Shown piece by piece: positions 1-7,733 of a stretch of 64,000 nucleotides of DNA. The notes under the pieces were generated by a model, which searched no databases, was not told where the DNA came from, and saw only the letters and a program-made list of their open reading frames with translations. The stretch spans positions 62,001 through 126,000 of the forward strand of contig CAMAXI010000002.1 in NCBI GenBank assembly GCA_945862165.1, written 5' to 3'. Each line of letters opens with the position of its first letter. The first letter of the stretch is position 1. This DNA comes from Chryseobacterium gleum (lineage in GTDB: Bacteria > Bacteroidota > Bacteroidia > Flavobacteriales_D > Crocinitomicaceae). Made by a program: the position numbers and the translations under genes.

Positions 1-1
1 A

Positions 2-1123
2 ATGATGAGTCAAACACTTTTTGAATTAGGTCCATATAATGTATGTTTATGGAATATTTTTGCACTTGCTATCATCTATTTAATTGCATTCATACTTCGT
101 CGTGTTGCTCACCAATCCCTAAAAGAATATTTAATCGGTGTTAACATTCGTGTAGAAGGAAGAAGAACAACTTGGTTGCGCCTGGTTAGTCAAAGCATCT
201 ACCTTATTGCTGCGTACATCGCAATATTGAGTTTTAAAATCAATAACAATAATGTTTCGTTTAAAGAATTTCTAAATTTTAAACTCGTTGAATCTAAAAC
301 GATTAATATCTCTTTTTTCCAAATTATAATTGTAATCGTTTTGTTTTTCGCAGCTCGAATGTCTGTGAATTTTGTAAAACTATACTTTAACAGAAAATTT
401 AGACAACAAAAAAATTACAATCCAAGCACCGAATATATCTATGTGCAACTGAGTAAATACTCGATTTATATATTTGCTATCTTATTTAGTTTAAACTTAT
501 TCAATATTAATCTTGGTCTATTACTAACTGGTTCGGCAGCCTTATTAGCAGTTATAGGTTTTATCTTTCAAGAGGTCTTTAAAGACATGTTTTCTGGGCT
601 TGTTTTACTATTTGAAGGTACGCTTAAAATTGGTGACATTATTGAAATACGCGATTCCAAATTTAAAGAACCAGTATTTGCAAGAATTCTTAAAATTAAC
701 GTACGAACCACCCAAATAGAAACACGCGATGGCAACGTATTTATTATACCGAATGCCAAATTGACGCAAGAGTATGTGGAAAATTGGAGTCAAGGAAACG
801 AAGCTACAAGAACCACCATTTTTATTAACGTTCAATACGGTACGGATACAGATTTAGTTAGCAATTTATTGAAACAAGCTGCCTTAAGTCATCCAAAAGT
901 TAAAAAATCACATCCTATACAAGTAAGACTTCGGAATTTTGGTGAGAATGGATTGGAAATGGAACTTTTATTTTGGGTAGAAAACACGTGGGATATTAGT
1001 AATTACAAGTCAGAGGTGCGCATGGAAATAAATCGTTTATTCAGAGAATATAAAATTGTTATACCTTATCCACATAGAACTATTCACCTTCATTCCGATA
1101 ATAATGCAGAAAATAATTTATAG
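2..1123 (+). CDS. MscS-family mechanosensitive ion channel
   Basis: Small-conductance mechanosensitive channel homologue of the inner membrane, expected to release solutes on hypo-osmotic shock. About four hydrophobic helices lie in the first 190 residues. The last one is the Ala/Gly-rich pore helix (around residues 175-205, with LLTGSAALLAVIGF followed by FQEVFKDMFSG), which leads into the beta domain (GDIIEI, then IPNAKL) typical of MscS. The C-terminal alpha/beta domain is present and the end is intact. The start lies at the window edge: ATG codons are at 2 and 5, and a longer N-terminus upstream cannot be excluded. Its 3' end overlaps the start of the following PAP2 gene by 20 bp, so the two are probably co-transcribed. 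Confidence 0.9.
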   Translation: MMSQTLFELGPYNVCLWNIFALAIIYLIAFILRRVAHQSLKEYLIGVNIRVEGRRTTWLRLVSQSIYLIAAYIAILSFKINNNNVSFKEFLNFKLVESKTINISFFQIIIVIVLFFAARMSVNFVKLYFNRKFRQQKNYNPSTEYIYVQLSKYSIYIFAILFSLNLFNINLGLLLTGSAALLAVIGFIFQEVFKDMFSGLVLLFEGTLKIGDIIEIRDSKFKEPVFARILKINVRTTQIETRDGNVFIIPNAKLTQEYVENWSQGNEATRTTIFINVQYGTDTDLVSNLLKQAALSHPKVKKSHPIQVRLRNFGENGLEMELLFWVENTWDISNYKSEVRMEINRLFREYKIVIPYPHRTIHLHSDNNAENNL

Positions 1124-1691
1124 TTGTCTTTTATTGCTTCTATTTTTCGTGCAAGCTAAAGCACAAAACATAGATTATACCTTATTAAAACAAATAAATA
1201 GTTCATACACAGAAAGGGGAGGTAAAGTACAATCTGTTATTACAAACAGCGTAACTCCAATTATGATAGCTGTTCCAGCTGGAATTTTAGCCTATTCGTT
1301 ATTTAAAAAAGATTCCATTACACGTCAAAAATTTTATACGATTGCCTCTTCGGAATTATTTACTGGAATAATTACAACATCGCTGAAATTTGCTTTTAAT
1401 CGAGAACGCCCATTCAAAACCTATCCAAACGATATTTTCAAACATGCAACAGCTGGATCATTGTCTTTTCCTTCCGGACATACAAGCGCAGCGTTTTCAG
1501 TTGCTACATCGCTAAGTTTAGAATTTCCAAAATGGTATGTAATCGCACCTTCTATGCTTTGGGCTGGCTCCGTTGGATATACTAGAATGTATTTAGGCGT
1601 CCACTATCCTTCGGATGTTCTTGTTGGAGCGATAATAGGCGCAGGAACAAGTTATTTGTGCTATAAAGCAAATAAATGGTTACATCATTAA
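1104..1691 (+). CDS. Secreted PAP2-superfamily phosphatase
   Basis: Membrane-associated or periplasmic phosphatase of the PAP2 (type 2 phosphatidic acid phosphatase) superfamily. All three signature motifs are visible: KFAFNRERPF, the PSGH block (FPSGHTSAAF), and TRMYLGVHYPSD with the catalytic histidine. The start at 1104 was chosen over an upstream ATG at 1056 because it begins a clean signal peptide (MQKIIYSCLLLLLFFVQAKA) with predicted cleavage before Gln. It overlaps the MscS gene end by 20 bp. The natural substrate is unknown: undecaprenyl pyrophosphate or phosphatidylglycerol phosphate are family possibilities, not shown here. Confidence 0.88.
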   Translation: MQKIIYSCLLLLLFFVQAKAQNIDYTLLKQINSSYTERGGKVQSVITNSVTPIMIAVPAGILAYSLFKKDSITRQKFYTIASSELFTGIITTSLKFAFNRERPFKTYPNDIFKHATAGSLSFPSGHTSAAFSVATSLSLEFPKWYVIAPSMLWAGSVGYTRMYLGVHYPSDVLVGAIIGAGTSYLCYKANKWLHH

Positions 1692-1693
1692 AC

Positions 1694-1724
1694 AATTAGA
1701 GCCACAATGATTGCAGCTCTAATT
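1694..1724 (+). terminator. Hairpin after the PAP2 gene
   Basis: A perfect 9-bp stem (AATTAGAGC at 1694-1702 and GCTCTAATT at 1716-1724) with a 13-nt loop lies just after the PAP2 stop and before the convergent solute-binding gene. The following T-run is weak (ATTTCT), so termination is probable rather than certain. Confidence 0.5.
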
Positions 1725-1778
1725 ATTTCTAATGTATCCTTACATTTTAACCTTTAAAATCTCGCTAAAACGATTAAA

Positions 1779-3494
1779 TTAATCTTTTGGTTCACGAATA
1801 AACATGCGTGAAAAGTCGATGATTTCTGTAGGATTAGTTACAAAGTTTTTAATCCTAAAATTCACCATGGTCATAAAATCCTGATGAAACAGAGGCATAA
1901 CAACCGCATCATCGATGATTTGTTGATCACATTTTACAAACAAATTTCGTCTTGTATTTGGGTTGCGCTCACGCATAGCTTTGGTGAAATTTGCATCAAA
2001 GACTTTACTGGAATATTTAAATGGATTCGAAATAACAGAAGTATTCGAAATGTTTTCACTAAAGAAAAGATTTAAAAAATTCTCTGGATCCGGGTAATCA
2101 GCTATCCAACCACCTCGCCACATTTTTGCTTCACCTGACTGAATTGCTTTATCCCGATCTTCAATCGAACATAAATTCAAGGTAACATTAACATTTAAAT
2201 TCTTTTTTAATTGCTTGCAAACTCCAACAGCTGCCTTATAAGGTGCAGTCCCAACTTTCGCATTTACAAATAATTTTACTGTTGGAAAACCTGCACCATT
2301 TGGAAAACCTGCCTTCGCTAACAACTGCTTTGCGGCTTCAACATTGAATGAAAAACCTTTAACCAACGAATCATTGTAATCCAATATTTGTGGAACGAAC
2401 CCATAAATCGATGGATTACCTTCTCCTTGTAATGTGTTTTCAATTAAATAAATACGATCAATTGCTAAATTGAATGCTTTTCTTACATCCATATTATTAA
2501 AAGGTTCTGATGTATTGGCAAAACCATAATAAGCAGAACCCAAAGCCTCTCTTATATCAATTTTATGTTTTACCGTTTTACCATCCATAGCAGTATTTAA
2601 ATCGCCTAACATATTTTCTATCTGATCAACTGGTATATCCATCACTAAATCAATCGATTTATTTCGGAATGCAATTAACTCAGCCTTTTTATCTTTCGAA
2701 TAACTTATTTCAATATTTGCTAAAAAAGGTAATTGATTTCCTAAATCATCTTTCTCCCAATAGTTTGGATTTCTTCCTAGTGTAATTTTGTCTGTTGTCC
2801 ATTCTTCTAAAAGAAAAGCACCTGTACCTACTGGATGTTTACCTAGATCAGCCCCATATTTTTCAAAAGCCTCTTTCGGGAAAATACCTAAACTATAATG
2901 CACTAACAGTTTATCAAAACCAACAAAAGAATACGCTAAATCGATACTTAAAGTATTATTATCGATTACTTTGATTGAATTTAAATTTTTTGGAGCAACA
3001 CCCTTTTGAGAATTTGCATAATACGATTTTGCCCCTTTAATTTTAGAGATTAGTAACCAATAAACTTCATTATCAACCGCCTTACTACAAGCAAACTCCA
3101 ATGTGTTTTTAACATCATGTGCTGTCAATTCTCTTCCTTTACCCCCATCAAAACAAGCATTATCATGAAAGAAAATACCTTTGCGAATTTTGAACGTGAA
3201 CTTGGTTGCATCTTGATTAAGCGTAAAACTTTCAGCTACACTTGGTACAATTTCATTCGATATAGGGTCCACTTTTAATAAGGTTTCAAAGATTTGACTT
3301 CCTACCCGTTGGTTGTAAATACTGGAAGAAGACATTGGTAATAATGTTGTGATTTTTTCAGCGGACATAAACCTGAAAACACCACCGTATCTAGCATTTC
3401 CTTTCGCTTTTAAACTTGAAATATCGTTGCTATCCGAACAAGCTGTATTAAACAGTATTGATAACAATGTTGCAAAAAATAGTATTCTACGCAT
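1779..3494 (-). CDS. ABC transporter solute-binding lipoprotein, family 5 (peptide/oligopeptide type)
   Basis: Extracytoplasmic binding protein of the SBP_bac_5 (DppA/OppA-like) family, 571 residues. The start at 3494 gives a lipoprotein signal (MRRILFFATLLSILFNTAC) with the lipobox cysteine at about residue 19. An open frame continues upstream but would bury this signal peptide. Family features include GGVFRFMSAEKITTLLP near the N-terminus and, later, GRNPNYWEKDD, RKAFNLAIDR and WIADYPDPENF. No permease or ATPase gene is adjacent, so it is an orphan binding protein here. Such solitary family 5 lipoproteins occur in Bacteroidota; the ligand (peptide, nickel, other) cannot be told from sequence alone. 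Confidence 0.88.
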   Translation of the reverse strand: MRRILFFATLLSILFNTACSDSNDISSLKAKGNARYGGVFRFMSAEKITTLLPMSSSSIYNQRVGSQIFETLLKVDPISNEIVPSVAESFTLNQDATKFTFKIRKGIFFHDNACFDGGKGRELTAHDVKNTLEFACSKAVDNEVYWLLISKIKGAKSYYANSQKGVAPKNLNSIKVIDNNTLSIDLAYSFVGFDKLLVHYSLGIFPKEAFEKYGADLGKHPVGTGAFLLEEWTTDKITLGRNPNYWEKDDLGNQLPFLANIEISYSKDKKAELIAFRNKSIDLVMDIPVDQIENMLGDLNTAMDGKTVKHKIDIREALGSAYYGFANTSEPFNNMDVRKAFNLAIDRIYLIENTLQGEGNPSIYGFVPQILDYNDSLVKGFSFNVEAAKQLLAKAGFPNGAGFPTVKLFVNAKVGTAPYKAAVGVCKQLKKNLNVNVTLNLCSIEDRDKAIQSGEAKMWRGGWIADYPDPENFLNLFFSENISNTSVISNPFKYSSKVFDANFTKAMRERNPNTRRNLFVKCDQQIIDDAVVMPLFHQDFMTMVNFRIKNFVTNPTEIIDFSRMFIREPKD

Positions 3495-3514
3495 AAACTT
3501 ATTAGTTAGTGTAA

Positions 3515-3549
3515 CAAATATATTAATAATAGAAAGATAATTATACCAA
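3515..3549 (-). promoter_or_regulatory. Candidate promoter of the solute-binding lipoprotein
   Basis: On the minus strand a TATATTTG box (3522-3515) fits the Bacteroidota -7 consensus TAnnTTTG. A TTG at 3549-3547 lies 24 nt upstream of it, slightly longer than the usual 17-23 nt. It sits in the 106-bp divergent gap shared with the exonuclease gene. Confidence 0.4.
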
Positions 3550-3600
3550 TTCTTTCTTGTTAGTTCATTTTTTACTAATTTAGATAGACAAAAATACACT

Positions 3601-4314
3601 ATGTTACAAAAAATTGCCCTCAATAAAATTCTGTTTTTAGACATCGAAACAGTTCCACAATTTCCAACTTTTACAGATTTGGATGAAAAAACAAAACAAC
3701 TTTATAGTCAAAAAACAAAGTTTTTACAAAAAGACAATACCCATACAGCGGAAGATTTGTATGATAGAGCCGGTATTTACGCTGAATTCGGTAAAATTAT
3801 ATGTATATCAGTAGGTTATATACATGAAGGAAGTTTGGGAGAACAAATACGTTTAAAGTCCTTTTACAATACGGATGAAGAAACGCTATTACGCGAATTT
3901 GTAAACCTGCTGGAAGAGAATTACAAATTCGCTATTTTGTGTGGACACAATGCAAAAGAGTTTGATTTTCCATACATCTGTCGTCGACTTTTGATACATG
4001 GTATTACACTTCCTGCTATATTAGATATCGCAGGGAAAAAACCTTGGGAAATTAATCACCTAGACACAATGGAATTATGGAAATTTGGAGATTATAAAGC
4101 CTACACTTCACTAGCGCTTTTATGTCATATTTTTCAAATACCAACACCAAAAGACGATATTTCAGGGGAAGATGTTGCGCGCGTTTTTTACGAAGAAAAA
4201 AACCTGGAAAGAATCAAAGTATATTGTGAAAAAGACGTAGTTGCCTTAATTCAATTATTACGAAAAATGATGGGGAAAAATTTAATAAAAGAGGATAAAA
4301 TAATATCTATTTAA
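3601..4314 (+). CDS. Predicted 3'-5' exonuclease of the PolB exonuclease type
   Basis: Stand-alone DEDDy-type 3'-5' exonuclease related to the proofreading domain of family B DNA polymerases (DNA_pol_B_exo2 group), 237 residues. ExoI is FLDIETVP near residue 12, ExoII is GHNAKEFDFPYICRR in the middle, and ExoIII is YCEKDVVALIQLLRK near the C-terminus, so the acidic metal ligands are all present. It is divergently transcribed from the solute-binding lipoprotein. The role is presumably DNA end processing or repair in the cytoplasm; no partner gene is next to it. The family is common in Bacteroidota but biochemically little described. Confidence 0.85.
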   Translation: MLQKIALNKILFLDIETVPQFPTFTDLDEKTKQLYSQKTKFLQKDNTHTAEDLYDRAGIYAEFGKIICISVGYIHEGSLGEQIRLKSFYNTDEETLLREFVNLLEENYKFAILCGHNAKEFDFPYICRRLLIHGITLPAILDIAGKKPWEINHLDTMELWKFGDYKAYTSLALLCHIFQIPTPKDDISGEDVARVFYEEKNLERIKVYCEKDVVALIQLLRKMMGKNLIKEDKIISI

Positions 4315-4319
4315 GTATA

Positions 4320-4721
4320 CTATGGTGTCGTTTCGATTATTTTTTTGCGAATAATAATAGTTGCTGGTTTAGTAACACCTGTCTCTAATTGAACATACGA
4401 GAAGCCCTCGTATTCAACTCCTCCAATAACAATCTCTCCTTTGATATCTAGGACAGCTACACCAGCTTGTCCATCTTTATATATACTAGAAAAATCAAAA
4501 GCAACTTGTCCACTACCATTGGTCACTCCACTATCTGCAAGACTTCCATTTGCTGGTGTACCTTGCGTAGATTGTGCGCGAATAGTAATTTTCACGTTAG
4601 ACAATGGAACTTTTGATTCATTTAATGCTGTTACCACAGTTTTAGTTGGTTCAATTTTATGACAATTTGTAAATATTAAAGTTGCTAAAACTAAAATTAA
4701 AGAGAAAACTATCTTTTTCAT
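4320..4721 (-). CDS. Small lipoprotein with an Ig-like (carboxypeptidase-regulatory-like) fold
   Basis: 133 residues. A lipoprotein signal peptide ends in the lipobox LIFTNC, followed by one compact domain starting around residue 30 (TVVTALNESKVPLSNVKITI). The pattern of variable text, G-x-V-x-F-D, then VLDIKG suggests a beta-sandwich of the bacterial Ig or carboxypeptidase-regulatory type. It is the second gene of a pair: the upstream neighbour at 4733-5116 has the same length, lipobox type and domain plan, so the two look like diverged tandem duplicates. No enzymatic residues are recognisable. The function is unknown; a surface-exposed or periplasmic structural role is only a guess. Confidence 0.75.
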   Translation of the reverse strand: MKKIVFSLILVLATLIFTNCHKIEPTKTVVTALNESKVPLSNVKITIRAQSTQGTPANGSLADSGVTNGSGQVAFDFSSIYKDGQAGVAVLDIKGEIVIGGVEYEGFSYVQLETGVTKPATIIIRKKIIETTP

Positions 4722-4732
4722 TCGTTATATAT

Positions 4733-5116
4733 TTAGTTAGTTATTGAAAACTTAACAGTCTGTACTTGCGTTGTTTGATATGTTGCACGCACAGTCCCTA
4801 ATCCAGAGAATTGATCTTTATCAACAACGATATCAAAATACCCATCTCTAGAAGTTGCAATTTGAGAAGCAAAAAAAGTATCTAAATTAAAGGTGCAAAA
4901 ACCAGAAGTATTTGTTCTTAGTTTATCACTATGTTTTGCTGTTGCAGGATCCGAATTGGTGCTTGAAATTATCTTCACTTCTACATCTCCTACCAAATTC
5001 CCACTAGCATCGCGAACAAAAACCTTAACTAAAGATTGAGGTTTTTCACAACTAGTTAAATTTAAAACAAATAACGCTAAAAGCGTTAATAAAAAAGGTC
5101 TTAATAAACGATTCAT
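4733..5116 (-). CDS. Small lipoprotein, paralogue of the next gene
   Basis: 127 residues. The signal peptide ends at the lipobox LNLTSC, followed by a single beta-rich domain (SLVKVFVRDASGNLVGDVEV, then SGFCTFNLDTFF) of carboxypeptidase-regulatory or Ig-like type. It lies 11 bp upstream of a similar lipoprotein gene in the same direction, so the two form a transcription unit. A TAACTTTG box on the minus strand at 5151-5144 is a plausible -7 element for the pair. Function unknown. Confidence 0.75.
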   Translation of the reverse strand: MNRLLRPFLLTLLALFVLNLTSCEKPQSLVKVFVRDASGNLVGDVEVKIISSTNSDPATAKHSDKLRTNTSGFCTFNLDTFFASQIATSRDGYFDIVVDKDQFSGLGTVRATYQTTQVQTVKFSITN

Positions 5117-5143
5117 CTAAAACTAAAATTAGAACTAAGTATC

Positions 5144-5233
5144 CAAAGTTACATATAAATTTTACGTTGCGTAAAAAATCAATCGTAAAATATTAAAATT
5201 GTTCGTATACAAATAGAGATTTATGTAACTTTG
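5144..5233. promoter_or_regulatory. Divergent promoter region with a palindrome between the lipoprotein pair and pheS
   Basis: The 160-bp divergent gap has a TAACTTTG -7 type box facing each way: minus strand 5151-5144 for the lipoproteins, plus strand 5226-5233 for pheS. The plus-strand box has a TTG at 5199-5201, 24 nt upstream. Between them lies a 7-bp inverted repeat, TTTTACG and CGTAAAA around a TTG (5160-5176), which could be an operator. No regulator gene is adjacent. Confidence 0.45.
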
Positions 5234-5276
5234 AAATACAAAAAAAGAAAATATTACTTTTTCAATTCAAAAACGT

Positions 5277-6299
5277 ATGAAAAATAAAATAGCGAATATT
5301 TCACTACAAATCAACACTTTTGAAATCAATGACAGCATTCAACTTGAAACATTCCGTATTCAATTTTTAGGGTCTAAAAGTGAGATAAAAAGTTTATTTG
5401 GAGAGCTAAAATCAGTGCCAAATGAAGAAAAAAAATCGATTGGAAAAGAATTAAATGATTTACGTATTCAAGCAGAAGAAAAATATGCTACGTTTAAAGA
5501 AAATTTAGATAACAACACAACTAGCAAAGAATCAATCGATTTTTCAAGACCCGGAGAAAATTTCACAGTAGGTTCGCACCACCCTATTTCGTTAGTTAGA
5601 AGAGAAATTATAGAGATATTTAATAGAATTGGATTTGTTGTTTCTGAAGGACCTGAAATTGAAGATGATTGGCATAATTTTTCAGCATTAAATTTCCCAC
5701 CGGAACACCCTGCTAGAGATATGCAAGATACTTTTTTCATCGAAAAAGGAGAAAACGAAATAGCCTTACGTACACATACTTCCTCCGTACAAGTGAGAGT
5801 TATGGAAAATCAAAAACCACCAATTCGAACAATTTCGCCTGGAAGAGTATATAGAAACGAGGCAATATCCGCAAGAGCGCATTGTTTTTTCCACCAGGTA
5901 GAAGGATTATATATTGACAAAAATGTCTCTTTTGCAGATTTAAAACAAACGCTTTTATACTTTGCAAAAGAAATGTTTGGTGAAAAAGCGCAAATCCGTT
6001 TACGTCCATCCTATTTCCCATTTACAGAGCCAAGTGCAGAAGTAGATATCTCTTGCACCATTTGCAATGCGAAAGGATGTAATGTTTGTAAATACACTGG
6101 ATGGTTAGAAATTTTAGGTTGTGGAATGGTAGACCCTAATGTCTTAGAAGCAGCAGGGATTGATTCAAATACCTATACAGGATATGCTTTTGGAATGGGA
6201 ATAGAACGAATTACGCAGTTAAAATATAAAGTGAATGATCTTCGTTTATATTCTGAAAATGATGTTCGTTTTTTAAAACAATTTACACCTTCAATTTAA
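5277..6299 (+). CDS. pheS: Phenylalanine-tRNA ligase alpha subunit
   Basis: Catalytic alpha subunit of the alpha2beta2 phenylalanyl-tRNA synthetase, which charges tRNA-Phe in the cytoplasm. The length of 340 residues is normal. The N-terminal coiled coil covers about residues 1-90. The class II core follows, with GPEIEDDWHNFSALNFP, motif 2 (GRVYRNEAISARAHCFFHQ), the cysteine-rich element CTICNAKGCNVCKYTGWLEI and motif 3 (YAFGMGIERI). The beta subunit gene pheT is not in this window. ytxJ begins 1 bp after its stop codon, so the plus-strand run pheS-ytxJ-glutaminyl cyclase is probably one transcript. Confidence 0.97.
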   Translation: MKNKIANISLQINTFEINDSIQLETFRIQFLGSKSEIKSLFGELKSVPNEEKKSIGKELNDLRIQAEEKYATFKENLDNNTTSKESIDFSRPGENFTVGSHHPISLVRREIIEIFNRIGFVVSEGPEIEDDWHNFSALNFPPEHPARDMQDTFFIEKGENEIALRTHTSSVQVRVMENQKPPIRTISPGRVYRNEAISARAHCFFHQVEGLYIDKNVSFADLKQTLLYFAKEMFGEKAQIRLRPSYFPFTEPSAEVDISCTICNAKGCNVCKYTGWLEILGCGMVDPNVLEAAGIDSNTYTGYAFGMGIERITQLKYKVNDLRLYSENDVRFLKQFTPSI

Positions 6300-6300
6300 T

Positions 6301-6636
6301 ATGGGACTTAACTGGAAAGAAATAAATTCTATCGATGATCTTCATGATATTTGGGAGAATTCCTTAGAAAAACCTGCTGTTTTTTTTAAACATAGTACAC
6401 GATGTAGTATTTCATCGATGGCGCTTCGTGCTTTTGAACGTAACTGGGTTTCGGATGATACCCAACTATTTTTTATAGACTTAATTGCAAATCGTGATGT
6501 TTCCAATCTTTTAGCCGAACTTAGCAAGGTAGAACATCAATCGCCACAAATAATTGTTACAAATAACAAAACCGTCGTATTTACAGATTCTCATGGAACT
6601 ATTGACGCAGAAAAAGTACAAAATCTAATTAGATAA
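6301..6636 (+). CDS. ytxJ: YtxJ-type monothiol bacilliredoxin
   Basis: 111-residue thioredoxin-fold protein of the YtxJ/BrxC family (DUF2847), linked to bacillithiol redox chemistry. The diagnostic stretch FKHSTRCSISSMALRAFE carries the active-site cysteine near residue 35; the second resolving position is Ser, as in monothiol members. Its presence implies that the organism makes bacillithiol, which is known in Flavobacteriia, though the biosynthesis genes (bshA-C) are not in this window. It starts directly after pheS and is followed 4 bp later by the glutaminyl cyclase gene. Confidence 0.85.
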   Translation: MGLNWKEINSIDDLHDIWENSLEKPAVFFKHSTRCSISSMALRAFERNWVSDDTQLFFIDLIANRDVSNLLAELSKVEHQSPQIIVTNNKTVVFTDSHGTIDAEKVQNLIR

Positions 6637-6640
6637 AAAC

Positions 6641-7729
6641 ATGTCAAAAGCAAGACGTATTTCAATTATAGTTATCCTAATACTACTTTTAGGTGCCTAT
6701 TTTATAATACCATTAATAGATAATTTTGAGCCAAAAGTACCTACTCAAGAAACTGAAATAATATTAGCAAATTTCAATTTCGCAGACAATGTTACGTTAA
6801 AACATGGAACTACTAAAAAATTAAGTTTTTCTATCAAAAACAATACAGTTTCCAAAATCGAATTGGTGATTGCTGACAATCTAATACAAACATGGAACTC
6901 ACCTTCTGGTAAAGTAGAATTTGAATTAAAATCGATCGAATTACCTTTAGGAGCTCATGAAATTAAATTAAATATTTTTTCAAAAAATAAACTTGTTGCA
7001 GAAGAGAGTAGATTAATTCGGGTTTTATCAGATATTAAACCACAAATTTTTAATGCAAAAGTTATTTCACTTACACCTCACAACACGGTTAATTTTACCC
7101 AAGGATTAGAATTTTACCAAAACGAATTATTCGAAGGAACTGGTCAATATGGTGAAAGTAAAGTCATGAAAACGGAACTTTCTTCAGGAAATGCAAAGAA
7201 ATCTGTAACTATCGAAGCAACATGTTTCGGAGAAGGTATCACCATATTTCAAGATAAAGTATATGAAATTACATGGAAAGAACAAAAGTGTTTTATCTAT
7301 GATGCGAATACACTAGCACTTGAAAAAACAATTAATTATGTTGGTGAAGGCTGGGGACTTTGCAATGATGGAAAGAATATTATTATGTCAGATGGTTCCG
7401 AAAGAATTTATTTTAGAAATCCAAATACGTTTGAGATTACTAAAACCATCGAAATCTATGATAATATCGGGCCAAAAATAAATCTAAATGAGTTAGAATT
7501 TCTAGACGGTAAAATTTATGCAAATGTATGGCAGGAAAATTACATCTTAGTGATAGACCCAATCCTTGGTAAAGTAGAAAAAGTTATCGATTGTTCAAAT
7601 GTTGTTAGCCAAGCAAGAGGCCAAGGAGAAGTTCTCAATGGAATTGCTTATAATAAAAACACAAATAAATTGTATTTAACAGGGAAAAATTGGAGCAAGA
7701 TTGCGGAAGTAACACTTACTAAAAAGTAA
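6641..7729 (+). CDS. Glutaminyl-peptide cyclotransferase, plant-type beta-propeller
   Basis: Converts N-terminal glutamine of exported proteins to pyroglutamate. 362 residues: an N-terminal membrane anchor (residues about 6-24), an Ig-like domain of about 115 residues, then the five-bladed propeller of the glutamine cyclotransferase family, recognisable from FTQGLEFYQNELFEGTGQYG and, later, YEITWKEQ, YVGEGWGLC and GQGEVLNGIAY. The anchored propeller should face the periplasm. It follows ytxJ by 4 bp and ends 4 bp before the convergent trpS stop. At least five exported proteins in this window have a predicted mature N-terminal Gln, which are natural substrate candidates. Confidence 0.87.
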   Translation: MSKARRISIIVILILLLGAYFIIPLIDNFEPKVPTQETEIILANFNFADNVTLKHGTTKKLSFSIKNNTVSKIELVIADNLIQTWNSPSGKVEFELKSIELPLGAHEIKLNIFSKNKLVAEESRLIRVLSDIKPQIFNAKVISLTPHNTVNFTQGLEFYQNELFEGTGQYGESKVMKTELSSGNAKKSVTIEATCFGEGITIFQDKVYEITWKEQKCFIYDANTLALEKTINYVGEGWGLCNDGKNIIMSDGSERIYFRNPNTFEITKTIEIYDNIGPKINLNELEFLDGKIYANVWQENYILVIDPILGKVEKVIDCSNVVSQARGQGEVLNGIAYNKNTNKLYLTGKNWSKIAEVTLTKK

Positions 7730-7733
7730 AGGA

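Noticed and set aside
1056-1103. Upstream ATG start for the PAP2 phosphatase
   Set aside because: It would add 16 residues ahead of a clean signal peptide starting at 1104, and lies inside the MscS gene.
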